Source: Astrothelium macrocarpum (Eukaryota; Ascomycota; Dothideomycetes; Trypetheliales; Trypetheliaceae). From it: a DNA stretch of 64,000 nt. A model generated the notes under the pieces. It searched no databases. It was not told the DNA's origin and worked only from the letters and a program-made list of their open reading frames with translations. Position 1 is the first letter of the stretch. Each line of letters starts with the position of its first letter. This document shows, piece by piece, positions 44,703 to 54,890 of the stretch. The position numbers were made by a program, and so were the translations under genes. Location of the stretch: contig JAGEMR010000067.1 in assembly GCA_021030915.1 (NCBI GenBank), positions 62,001 to 126,000 of the forward strand, given 5' to 3'.

Positions 44703-45840
44703 ACTCCTGGCAGTTCAATGTCGGTCTCTAGGCAACCCAGAGCGATGATTGTATACCAGGACAGACCGGATGACTACGAGCATGTGTGCTACGAATTCGA
44801 GTGTAACCTTGTCTCGATTGTGCTGGTGACGGTGTCAGCCGATGCCTTCGAATGCAGAGGCTTGGTTCAATGAGACGATGCGATATTGACGTTAAAAACG
44901 ATACGGCACTTGACTTTTTTTTCACAATCGGCGACCAGAGTCGCAAAGGTGGAGGCGAAACTAATCATGATGGGAATCTCAAGCCGGTAACATGGGGGGG
45001 GGGGGGGGGGGGGGGGGGGAGGGGGGGGGGGGGGGAGGGGAGCTTCGTAGCAGCATATCAATTAGCATGGCCATGGCGCGAACCTAGTCGGCGTCTAGAC
45101 AGCGGTTTTTCTGATTTCAAGGGCAAGGCAAGATGGTAACTAGGGCCCCGGACTGGCGTAGGACTGGTCAATGGCTCTCATCATGAATTGCTGGTTGTGC
45201 AGGCTGGTTGATTGCTCATGCTAGACACGGTAGTTAGGTAGAAAGTGGAATATATGATCTTAACTCTACGATCGTTGCCGGCTTTATGAATTGTGCAGTG
45301 AATTGGAGCATCCGGTACTCGGAACGGCAGTAGTGGGGGCCGGTATTTCATGTCTTCCCCCCTTGGGTCCGGATATTCTGCTTCACTTCCAGTCCAAACA
45401 AGGTTTTATGCACAACAATGCAATAGTAGATGTTTTGTGTGGGGTTGCCCTGATTGACAGCGGCCTAAACGGCGAAGATCGTTGACGACGCTCTTCGAAT
45501 GTGGATTAGCCTACCACTCCATGCCTGGACATTGCTCTCAATTAGGGCTCGCGGACCACAACTTCACATGCGGGTGCTCGGAATGCTTTCTTTCCGTCTT
45601 GGGACGTGGGAGCATCTATCTCTTCAAAACAGTTTTGACGCCGGGTGCGAGGCACACATTGGTGCGGAGAAGTGGAATGATGGCCAAGGGATGGCGGATG
45701 AAAATAGTGGTTCTGAACCAAGACTAAGGGAAGTCGCGAGTCTCTGTTGCGCGTCTGCCCTTTTAAGTTGACTCACATCTCTCGTAATCTAGTTTGATTT
45801 TCAAATTTCAAAGTCCCAGCATTTGAAAGAGCTGCTCAAA
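44703..45840. other. Intergenic with a long G homopolymer
   Basis: 1.1 kb between the RBR ligase and P450 genes. It contains the G-tract listed separately. Reading frames at 45291-45771 do not look like known proteins. The P450 promoter should lie at its right end. Confidence 0.45.
44994..45041 (+). repeat. Poly-G tract (26 G, then 15 G and 4 G split by single A)
   Basis: An unbroken run of 26 G (44994-45019), one A, 15 G, one A, then GGGG. It is about 120 bp downstream of the RBR ligase stop region's 3' flank. Such a tract can form G-quadruplexes and is prone to length error in sequencing. Confidence 0.95.
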
Positions 45841-47529
45841 ATGGCCTCTTCAGATCTTTTCTCGTCCCTTTCAATCTCACAACTCCCATTCAACTCAACT
45901 TCTTACGTCATTCTTGCTGCTGCAGCTTTGATTCTTTCTGCAATCAGGTTCATTGTCGTAGCAAACCGTGGGAAGCTCTATCCCGAATTTGAAACTGTCG
46001 GGTTCGAGAAAAATGCCTTTTCCTTCAGTGAAGCAAAGAAGAAATTTGTTGCTCAAGGCAGAGAACTGCTATGGGCTGGCTTGCAGAAATGTCAAGGTCC
46101 CTTCCAGGTCATCTCCTCAGCAGGCCCTCTCATCATTCTGCCCAGTCGCTATGCCGACGAGCTCAAGAAGAATGACAAGCACTTGAGCTTCAATGGGAGT
46201 CTTGAACGAGAGTTTTTCCCGTACATTCCCGGCTTTGAAGGAGTACGCGAGTCTGTGAAAAACACTGTTGTCCAAGATTCTGTCCGAATCAAGCTTACCC
46301 AGTCTCTAAATCTCATCACCAAGGACATTGTTGAGGAGACCGATGCAGCACTGAACGATATATTTGGGGAGAGTGCGGAATGGAATTCAGACAGTTTCCA
46401 GCGCGTCTGTCCTGACTTGGTTGCACGACTTTCTACCCGTGTCTTCCTCGGCCCTGTCCTCGCCCGCAATAAAGAATGGCTTCCCATTGCTGTTGATTAC
46501 ACTATCAAGCTGATGACCGCTGCACGAGCACTACGCCTTTGGCCTACCTTTCTTCAACCGTACGTATACCGCTTCGTACCCGAAGTCCGTGCCCTGCAGG
46601 CTCAGACACAGGATGGCCGCCGCATCATTGACGCCGAGATTGAGCGCCGCCGTGCAAAGTGGGCAGACGATAAGAAGAATGGACGACCTGTATCAAAGAC
46701 AGCGGACTCATTGGGTTGGATGCAAGAGTTGGCACAGGGAAGACCATTTGACTTAGCTGGTGCGCAATTGGGCTTGACTTTTGCAGCTATTCACACCACG
46801 AGCGATCTACTCACCAAAGTCATGCACCAATTGTGCGCGCACCCTGAGTACATCCAACCCTTGCGTGAAGAGATGATTAGCGTCCTCAGCAAAGAAGGCT
46901 GGAAGAAAACAAGTCTCTACCAGATGAAACTCCTCGACAGCACCCTCAAAGAGATGCAAAGGATGCAACCCCCGTCTCTCAGTAAGCCCTTGTCCCCATA
47001 CCCTCCTCCAACTCTCTTCGCCTCAATTCCCCTCCCATATCCTTCTATCCCCTCCTCTCCACAAACCACTAACTCTCAACCCCCCACAGCAACCTTTTCC
47101 CGCGTCGCTACCAGCCCAATCAACCTCCACGACGCTCCCCCAATCCCTCGCGGCGCCTCCGTCAAAATCCTCGCCGACGGCTCCCACGACCCATCGCTCT
47201 TCCCGTCGCCCCAAACCTTCGATCCCTTCCGCTTCCTACGGCTACGCTCACAGCCGGGTCAGGAGAACTCGTGGCAGTTCGTCACGCTGGCTCGTGAGTC
47301 GCTCGGGTTCGGATATGGCGTGCATGCGTGCCCGGGCAGGTTCTTTGCCAGTAACGAGGTCAAGATTGCGCTGTGTGGCCTGCTGTTGCGGTACGATTGG
47401 CGATTGGAGGGGGAGGGCGTGCGCAATGTGATGATTGCGACGGAGGAGGTGGCGGATCCGGTGGTGAGGGTTGGGTGGAGACGGAGGAGGGAGGAGGTGG
47501 ATTTGATGGGGTTGGAGGGGGAGAATTGA
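45841..47529 (+). CDS. Cytochrome P450 monooxygenase (ent-kaurene-oxidase-like group)
   Basis: Two exons, 45841-46981 and 47090-47529, give 526 residues. The N-terminal span SYVILAAAALILSAIRFIVV anchors it to the ER membrane. The I-helix oxygen-binding motif is FAAIHTTSDLL, the K-helix ExxR is LKEMQRMQ, and the haem-binding loop is FGYGVHACPGRFFA with the axial Cys. Overall the sequence resembles fungal P450s of the ent-kaurene oxidase/CYP68-like type used in secondary metabolism. The substrate is unknown, and no terpene cyclase, PKS or NRPS gene is nearby. The 108-bp intron is a multiple of three without stops and C-rich, so it can be misread as coding. The final 40 residues are Arg/Glu-rich. 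Confidence 0.92.
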   Translation: MASSDLFSSLSISQLPFNSTSYVILAAAALILSAIRFIVVANRGKLYPEFETVGFEKNAFSFSEAKKKFVAQGRELLWAGLQKCQGPFQVISSAGPLIILPSRYADELKKNDKHLSFNGSLEREFFPYIPGFEGVRESVKNTVVQDSVRIKLTQSLNLITKDIVEETDAALNDIFGESAEWNSDSFQRVCPDLVARLSTRVFLGPVLARNKEWLPIAVDYTIKLMTAARALRLWPTFLQPYVYRFVPEVRALQAQTQDGRRIIDAEIERRRAKWADDKKNGRPVSKTADSLGWMQELAQGRPFDLAGAQLGLTFAAIHTTSDLLTKVMHQLCAHPEYIQPLREEMISVLSKEGWKKTSLYQMKLLDSTLKEMQRMQPPSLSKPLSPYPPPTLFASIPLPYPSIPSSPQTTNSQPPTATFSRVATSPINLHDAPPIPRGASVKILADGSHDPSLFPSPQTFDPFRFLRLRSQPGQENSWQFVTLARESLGFGYGVHACPGRFFASNEVKIALCGLLLRYDWRLEGEGVRNVMIATEEVADPVVRVGWRRRREEVDLMGLEGEN

Positions 47530-48372
47530 GAGATGATGGAAGAGTTTGGTATGCTCTGTGGAGAATCGGAGCTGACTTGATCAAGTAGCTTTCGCTTCAA
47601 GTGCTTATTTGGCTGAGTCTCGATGAATGGAACTTTAAGCATGAACTAAAACTACGTAGTATGCCCAAAAAGACGGACATAATATTTTGTGGTTGTCAGG
47701 AGTATCAAATTTAAAAACCCAGTCACGGTGTCAGATTTAAGGTGTAAACAGATGTAATTTGCATCAGTGAAATAGATTTCGTTAGAAACCACAGATTGTG
47801 TGCTACCTTAACTACAAAAGTCTTATGCTTATCAAATCCAGTAATCAGAGGATGTAATTATTTAAACACCAGGCTAGGAGATATTTTGGTAGTAGTGTAT
47901 ACCGTGTCGTACCGTTCACGTGACCGGAAATTCAAAAGATGATGACTTATCTTAATCTTATCTGATTATGCATAACCGTTTGTGAAGACAACATAATTCT
48001 AATCCGTGAGGCAATTTTTTTGTAACATTCTTGAAGCCGAGCTCGTTGATTCTTATGTCTCCTTGAATCAGCAAGTAAAAGACCGGCCCCTCGCTAGCCG
48101 TTTCAAGGAAGCCAAAAATCACAATTCTACGCCTTCAAAGAATGACCGTTGCTTAGCGTGCTAGGCGGCGAAATGATGCCTAAACAAATGAGTTTCAACG
48201 AAATTTATAATACTAACTAGATTTTGTAATCAGCCGACATTTGATTGGTTGCTATACCCTATGTTAATCGATAATCGTGGCTCCAAGGGTTCTACTCGGT
48301 CTCAGACTAGTCACCGGATGCGCGCAGGCTGTGCAATTGGTGAGAAGAACGGACCTCCAGTCACTTTTCAAA
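47530..48372. other. Intergenic
   Basis: 843 bp, moderately AT-rich, between the P450 gene and the uncharacterised 719-residue protein. No gene, repeat or RNA is supported. The frame of the next gene is open back to 48277, but only from a GTG. Confidence 0.4.
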
Positions 48373-50532
48373 ATGACCTCTGCTACCAACGAAGAAATGG
48401 CGGTGTCCATCGCCACCGGGACAAATGGCCTACTCCAGCTGGGCCTGTCAGTTTCGGATCTAGCCTTGCTCTTTGATCAAGGCAAGAAGTTCGGCAATTT
48501 TATCCGAGTCAAGCAAAACGATGCAGAGCTTTTTGATCTCCTTAACGAAGTTCCTGAGGCGATAATGAGAAGACGAGGACTTGTTGAAGCACATGAAATG
48601 GAAAAGAATTGGCCGACAATAAATCTCATTCATCAAGGCGAAAAAAAGAAAGGTAAATTGCAAGAAAGTAAAGATACCCGAGGTGGAGTGGAAAGCTTTA
48701 CATGGGTCATGGTCATGATTATCGCAGCTCTTGACTCTTGCCTAACGAGCAGTGGTATTCAAGAGCTTCTCGTCCGAGTTTTTAAAGAGCTCCTAACAGG
48801 TGACGAAAATACGGAGAACGCGCTCAGGGTCCATCTCAGAGGAAACGTCGAGTCTTGGAGGTCTTTTGGATGCGGAAGAGAGGTAGTACAACCGATGAAA
48901 AATGAACTGCGGAAGAGCCTGAGGAAATACATGTCTGATCCATCTCGACCGTTATCCATTCCAGAATTAAATGAAGCAGAAACAAGAGACGTGGAGAAAT
49001 TTCTTGTTTGGCTTCTCGGCGGGGATGACGCAGCATTCCGCGCCATGTCAAACATGACTTTCTCTGTCGCTGAGGCTCTCAGGGCAGCAAAACTCGATTT
49101 GTGTACTGGCGGGGATCCTACACGTGAAGGTCAAGCCTGCATCAATTATCACCCTGAAGGTGGACTGTTTCAATCGGGATTGAAGATGAGTCCGAGAGGA
49201 TTGGGTTCCAGAAGCCTCCAGATTTCCTGGCCCCGCGATCATCCTGAAACGATGGTCGATACACTCGGTGTGAGCCGCGAAATGGAGAACAACATGGCCA
49301 AGTTTTGGGTATATGGTGCAGAGGCTGCCGATGAGCTGAAGTTGGTCGGCAGAGCAGATGCACCATATGAAGAAACGAAAGAGGTCTTTTACAGCCTGGA
49401 GGATCCTCTCCACTCTCGATTCACCAAAAAATTCCCTCCTCACATAAGCATGTTGGCCGGCCAGGGCTTTCCCGTAAATACTCAAAGGATATTCGAGGGC
49501 CTAGAGGAGCTTTTGAAAGGAGAGCCGCCAGAAAGCCCAAGATGGCTACAAAACCATGTTGCGCAAGATTATCTGCTTCGCGTTGAGAATGCCGATGTAG
49601 CACATGAGAAGGAATACATCCCCGTGTTCTGCAACTATCAGGCTCTTGTCTTTGGGTTTTATTACCAGCTCCTGAAACAAATTCTATGCTTTGATCTTGT
49701 GGATCGCACGGCCTTCTTTCATGGGATATGGGGTGCACAAAGTACAACCTTCCTAGCTATGTGTACTCAGCTCGGTAGTTGCTTGAAGAGTCCAGGCCAG
49801 GTCAGCAGGGCACACATGTTGTACATACTCGCTGCGATGTATAACGGCCGTCGCAAGATTTTCAACGCCAATTCGTCCATTCCTAGACTGGTCGGCGTCC
49901 TAGGGTCTATCTCCGTCCTAGCGTTTTCTCTCGTCCGTGCTACTGACGTTCCGGAGGAAATCTGGAAAATTGCTATCGTGGATCTTCCAATTGTGGATCT
50001 GATCTCTGACAACAGCGACGGTGAATTGATGGCAGGTGAGGGAGGGGGTATACGTTTCGTACTTGCAAGTGAGGACGGAGCAGCAGCATCAGCTGTACGG
50101 CCCGCTGGTCGAACTATGGATTGGACTGTACATCCCAGCATGTGTACGCTCTTTGGCAGCGAGCAGAGCGGCGGCGTTGTCATGGCTGCTCGATGCGGCG
50201 AACGTCTTGTTGGATGGTTTAATCTCTTAGCAGCCGATATTCTGTTCCTCAGCTCTGCTTATCTAAGGGAAGCCTATGGGGGAGGGAATGTTGTTGCATT
50301 TAAGATATGGGATGAGGACTGGCAGTCAGGACGGATTCGACGGCCGGATAGCGAGCGGAAAGGGTATCAATTCGGTATCGTGCACTCGCGTGGCTCTTGT
50401 GCATTGAGATATGCTGCGACGGGCTTTTATGGCGAAAAGGGTGAAGAGGTGGCAATTGCTAGGTCGAAAAGCGAAATTTATGGAGCGTTTGGAAGGATTG
50501 AAATGCAGGAGCAAGGTATGGTCATTGCGTAA
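48373..50532 (+). CDS. Uncharacterised 719-residue fungal protein
   Basis: A single-exon frame of 719 residues from the first ATG. I do not recognise a catalytic domain. The N-terminal 80 residues (GLLQLGLSVSDLALLFDQGK, KFGNFIRVKQNDAELFDLL, then IMRRRGLVE) resemble the start of a lineage-expanded family of hypothetical Pezizomycotina proteins. Several segments are hydrophobic but not clearly transmembrane (VGVLGSISVLAFSLVRATD). A Gly-rich block lies around residues 580-620. No signal peptide is evident. It abuts the transposon stack, 208 bp from its left end, and fits an accessory, fast-evolving gene. An intact long frame argues it is under selection or recent. Confidence 0.75.
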   Translation: MTSATNEEMAVSIATGTNGLLQLGLSVSDLALLFDQGKKFGNFIRVKQNDAELFDLLNEVPEAIMRRRGLVEAHEMEKNWPTINLIHQGEKKKGKLQESKDTRGGVESFTWVMVMIIAALDSCLTSSGIQELLVRVFKELLTGDENTENALRVHLRGNVESWRSFGCGREVVQPMKNELRKSLRKYMSDPSRPLSIPELNEAETRDVEKFLVWLLGGDDAAFRAMSNMTFSVAEALRAAKLDLCTGGDPTREGQACINYHPEGGLFQSGLKMSPRGLGSRSLQISWPRDHPETMVDTLGVSREMENNMAKFWVYGAEAADELKLVGRADAPYEETKEVFYSLEDPLHSRFTKKFPPHISMLAGQGFPVNTQRIFEGLEELLKGEPPESPRWLQNHVAQDYLLRVENADVAHEKEYIPVFCNYQALVFGFYYQLLKQILCFDLVDRTAFFHGIWGAQSTTFLAMCTQLGSCLKSPGQVSRAHMLYILAAMYNGRRKIFNANSSIPRLVGVLGSISVLAFSLVRATDVPEEIWKIAIVDLPIVDLISDNSDGELMAGEGGGIRFVLASEDGAAASAVRPAGRTMDWTVHPSMCTLFGSEQSGGVVMAARCGERLVGWFNLLAADILFLSSAYLREAYGGGNVVAFKIWDEDWQSGRIRRPDSERKGYQFGIVHSRGSCALRYAATGFYGEKGEEVAIARSKSEIYGAFGRIEMQEQGMVIA

Positions 50533-50740
50533 GCCGGTGGAAGGATACGGAATTCGTGTTTTGCTCAAATCAGGCCCATCCTTAAGCTCTTATTTGTCGC
50601 TATATTCACAAAGAAAGAAACCTCTCCATACACCTAGCTGGGTCAGTACTTGGCCTTGGCGCGCTAACTCAGCAAAGTTTGCGCGACCATCTCAGGCATT
50701 CCGAAAGTGGACCCCCTAGGACGGAGCGCCATAGCGGATA

Positions 50741-50878
50741 GTAGCTCAAAACGGCTCATAATTTCGCCGAAAATGTTCCGCACACACAAATCCCCACCAA
50801 ATTTACATGGTGATGAGAATTTATCAAAACAAATCCGCATTTTTAATTCTTATTATCTAATTCGTAAAATATGAAACT
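50741..50878 (+). repeat. Left 138-bp terminal inverted repeat
   Basis: Pairs with 56729-56866. It keeps ordinary GC content, unlike the interior that begins within 20 bp of its inner edge. Confidence 0.9.
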
Positions 50879-50988
50879 GAAATTATTCAAATTTGACTTT
50901 CAACGAAATATTTGACCATTTCGTTTATCCAAATCAGACTATTTCAAAAATCGGCCATTTCGTATTATTTTTATTGAATCTTTTGAAT

Positions 50989-51215
50989 TTTCTGAACCTT
51001 TTATTAAATCTTCTGAGATTATTGAACGACCTTCTGAGACTTTTGAATAATCTCCTCTTGAATCTGTTATTATTAAACCTCCTTCTGAATCTATTATTGA
51101 ACCTTCTTCTAAATCTGTTATTGAATCTTCTCCTAAATCTATTATTAAACCTTCTTTTAAATCTATTATTTCCAAATTTCCTTCTAAATCTATTATAATT
51201 CCTTTTTCTGAATTT
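50989..51215 (+). repeat. 24-bp tandem repeats, relic of a repetitive coding region
   Basis: About seven to nine degenerate units whose plus-strand translation repeats P-S-S-[EK]-S-[IV]-I-[EK] (for example PSESIIEPSSKSVIESSPKS). Only one stop (TAA at 51050) interrupts this frame although the area is about 75% AT. It looks like a remnant of a repetitive protein carried by the large element. Confidence 0.6.
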
Positions 51216-52673
51216 ATTTTTTATTATTTATTAATAAAATGGTTCATAATTTCGTTAAAAAATAATAAATTTGATAAAATCGATTCAAATAAATTATGAT
51301 TAATTCAATTTTTAATCATTTAATCTTTAATTATTTGATTTTTAATTATTTTATAAAATCATTATTTTAATCATTTTTATTAAAAATCAAAAAATGAATC
51401 TGATAATAATAATAATCATTTAAAAATCTGAAATTAATTTAATTAAAATAGAATTCAATTAATTAAATTATATTTATATCATTTTGATTGAAATCAAATA
51501 ATATTCAAAATTTTTTATTTTTTATTTTATGTAATTAAATAAATAAATTATTTTTTATTATATTTCAAATTTTTTATTTGATTTTTTTTAAAATTTTATT
51601 TTTTTGATGAATTTCAAATTTTTTCTATTCATTATTATCAAAAAACGTATATAAATATATAATATATATATTCAATTTTTTATTTCGAAAATATATTTCG
51701 AATAATTTATAAAAATTATAATATTAAAATTCGTTTATATCAAATTTTATAAAATTAATAACAGAAATTTTGATTATTTATTTAATAATTAATTAATGAA
51801 TAATAATTAATTTATTAAAAAATTCATGAATAATTATTTTTATTATTTTTTTATTATTAATTTTTTAAAAATAATTCAATAAAATATTAATAAACGAATT
51901 ATAATTATTAAAAGAATTAATATTAAAAAAATTCATTCAATTCTTTATTTAAAATAATTTGATTAATTCGTATTTTAATTCTGATTTAATAATTTTATAA
52001 TTTAAAATATCAATATTTATTTAATTAAAAATAAAAATGGAAATAATACGAATATTAATAATTAATAAAAAAATTAATTCAAATTATAATATCTGAAAAT
52101 CTGAATTTATTCGTATCAAATTTAGATTAATATTGATATATAATTAATTTGAATTCCTTTTTGATATAAAAATAATAAATTATTAATATTGAAATTTAAC
52201 CTTTTTCATTTATTGAATATATTATAAATTATAAATACTGATAATATTATCAATAATAACGATTTTAAAAATAATAATAAAATTTTTAAAAATATATCCG
52301 AATTAATTATTCATCAAAATAGATTATAAAAAAAATTAAATTAATAAAAAAGATCAATTTAATAATAAAAGAATAATTTCAGAATTTTTAATTTTATAAT
52401 AATAATATCGGATTCAGTTTTTAAAAATTGGATTTTCAATATATATAAAAATTTCTAATTATTTAAAATAAAAACCATTTCATGATATTGAAAAATTTAA
52501 ATATAAATTTATTTCAAAATTTTTTATAAAATTTTTTTGAATTTTTATAAATGATTGATTATTTTATAAAAATCAAAATTTATTTTTATTAATAAATTAT
52601 ATAAAATAAAAAATTGAAAATATTAAAATTCTTTCAATTTAATCGAAAATTTGAAAAATATAATCGTATAAAA

Positions 52674-52773
52674 NNNNNNNNNNNNNNNNNNNNNNNNNNN
52701 NNNNNNNNNNNNNNNNNNNNNNNNNNNNNNNNNNNNNNNNNNNNNNNNNNNNNNNNNNNNNNNNNNNNNNNNN
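52674..52773. other. Assembly gap, 100 N
   Basis: A run of exactly 100 N, the usual placeholder for a gap of unknown size. It interrupts the tandem repeat beside it. Confidence 0.99.
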
Positions 52774-52882
52774 ATATATATAATCGTATAAAAATATATA
52801 TAATCGTATAAAAATATATATAATCGTATAAAAATATATATAATCGTATAAAAATATATATAATCGTATATAAATATATATA
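52774..52882. repeat. 20-bp AT tandem repeat beside the gap
   Basis: Five to six copies of ATATATATAATCGTATAAAA directly follow the gap, and ATAATCGTATAAA at 52660-52673 precedes it. The true array is therefore longer and was collapsed or unassembled. Confidence 0.9.
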
Positions 52883-53039
52883 TTAATATAAAATAAATTA
52901 ATTTTGATGAAAAATTTATCTATTTTATATAAATAATATATCAATTTATATAAAAGAATCAATATATTTTAAAAAATATCATTTTTATACCGATTTTTTA
53001 ATTCAAAAATATTGGATTTTTTTTTTTATATAAATTATA

Positions 53040-54890
53040 GAGTCTTGACCCTAGTTTTGCGATAACCCTAGTTTTGCGACAACCAAATCAAATCTTCATC
53101 TGCGCAATACGTGCACAACGCTTATGCGAAGGCTGCATTTCTTCAGAATCATTAGACAAAATTTCAAATGCTGAATCTTCCATCCAATCTGAATCTTTAT
53201 CTGATTCAGTTTATTATGATTGTTTTTTTCTTTTTCGTAATACAATATTCGTTTCTGAATCATGAATTATTCATAAGACATCTTCAATATTATAGATCAA
53301 TACATCGTCTAATTCTATTCTTTTTTTTATTTTCGCTTTTTTTCGTTTCTGCAGAAATTTAGATTGATCTATAATTTGTTGAGATTATAAAATAATAATT
53401 ATGGCCATATTTTCATTAATTTTTATCATTCATTCTGTATATCGTTTTATCAGCGAAATGATTTCATTATATGTATATAATATCTGCGCGAATTTTATAT
53501 TTGATCTAATTAATTCAATAATTTCGGAAGGAGAATTATAAAATAGAAATAGATCCAAATTATTTGGATCAGATGATATATATGATTTTGAAATAATCAA
53601 TATAATCTCGTGAAGAAGGTCTTTTAATATTTGTATAAATATCAAAGAAAATAAATCTGTTTTTCGCCAGTTATTAAAAATATTTTTTTTTATTATTATT
53701 TTTGAACATATTTCTATCAATAGATAAATCCATTTATTCCGAAGAATTCGTTATGAATTAAACCGGTTTATTATATATATCGTATAGATATAGCGCAATT
53801 TATATATTACAAAAATTCCAATATCAAGAGATTATAAAAAATGAGAATAATAAAAAGGTATTATCATTAGATCAATTTTATTTTTCATATAATGAATAAT
53901 AAAATCAGCCGTCATATAACTGCCGTGTCCATTAATAATAAATAATCATCGGCGATTTATAATTTTTTTATAAATAAATGGATTAAATATCTTTATTAAT
54001 CATTGAAATCCAATATCGTTTGATGTCTATTCATTCTGACTGATTATTAGAAACTAGTCATGAAATGTTTATTCTGAAATCTAACGTGAATTGATATATT
54101 CGCTTTTGAATATCAAAAAAGGAGTCAGCGATTCGCCAATAATACTGATATATTCAATATTAATTATTCATTTCTATTTATTCAGAATAATCTTCTCTTT
54201 TTTGATATTATTAAGATAAATTAATATTTTGATTATTTATTTTTCGCCAATATCAAATTCTGATTCATTCATATTATATATATCTGAATTATGATATTTA
54301 TATTTTTCAATTTATATAATGATTATATCAAATCAATATCTCATTCTTTTATAAATTGCGCCTTTATATCGTGAGTATTCTAATTGACGGACGAATATTG
54401 AGATTATTTCTGAATATCGTTTTTTGAATTGATAAATTCATTTATTATTGATAGGAGAATATTCTATGGCTGCAATTATCCAACAAGACGCGTGTGATAT
54501 ACGTGTGACACGTATCTGATAAAATCTTTCAATATTAAAATAATAATAGAAATTCCAGTTATTGTGTATTATTTGATCCATTATATAAGAATTGATTCTT
54601 CCGTGTTGGTCAAATTCTATTGTATTTCATAATTTGTAATTTGTATATTATTTTTATAATATCTGCGTCCTAATGTATCATACGATATTTTAAATCGACG
54701 AATAATAATTCGAATAAATGAAATTTTTTGATTTTTGAATACAAACAAAGTCTTCTGAATCTGAATTTCTTGATCTGAGAATTGTTGAGCTGATTTTTTT
54801 GGCATTGTGAAAAAAACGTGTATTATAAGTGAAAAATATGCGACGCGCCGTCGCAAAGCTAGGGTTGTCGCAAAGCTAGGGTCAAGATTC
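53040..54890 (-). mobile_element. Nested, mutated Fot1/pogo-like element
   Basis: The termini GAGTCTTGACCCTAG (53040) and, in reverse complement, GAATCTTGACCCTAG (54890) extend to roughly 45 bp inverted repeats, each with two copies of ACCCTAG(C/T)TTTGCGA(C/T)A. A TA flanks both ends. Its 1851-bp length fits the Fot1 group. It is clearly less AT-rich than the host element, so it inserted later but was also mutated (left-end C-to-T changes at CpA sites). Confidence 0.85.
53100..54805 (-). pseudogene. Degenerate pogo/Fot1-type transposase
   Basis: From 54805 on the minus strand the translation starts MPKKSAQQFSDQEIQIQKTL and continues with RRFKISYDTLGRRYY, which matches the helix-turn-helix (psq-type) start of fungal pogo transposases. 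Downstream the frame is broken by many stops. A later fragment at 53720-53430 could be the C-terminal part. No intact DDE domain remains. Confidence 0.65.

Noticed and set aside
45841..50532. Secondary-metabolite gene cluster around the P450
   Set aside because: No core synthase, transferase, transporter or Zn2Cys6 regulator lies nearby; neighbours are a ubiquitin ligase and an uncharacterised protein.
50893..51198. Leucine/asparagine-rich frame (repeating NLLLNLL)
   Set aside because: It is another frame of the 24-bp tandem repeat. The Pro/Ser/Glu/Lys frame is more plausible as the original coding frame.
52774..52882. CRISPR-like regular repeat
   Set aside because: It is a gapless 20-bp tandem AT repeat without spacers, in a eukaryotic transposon.
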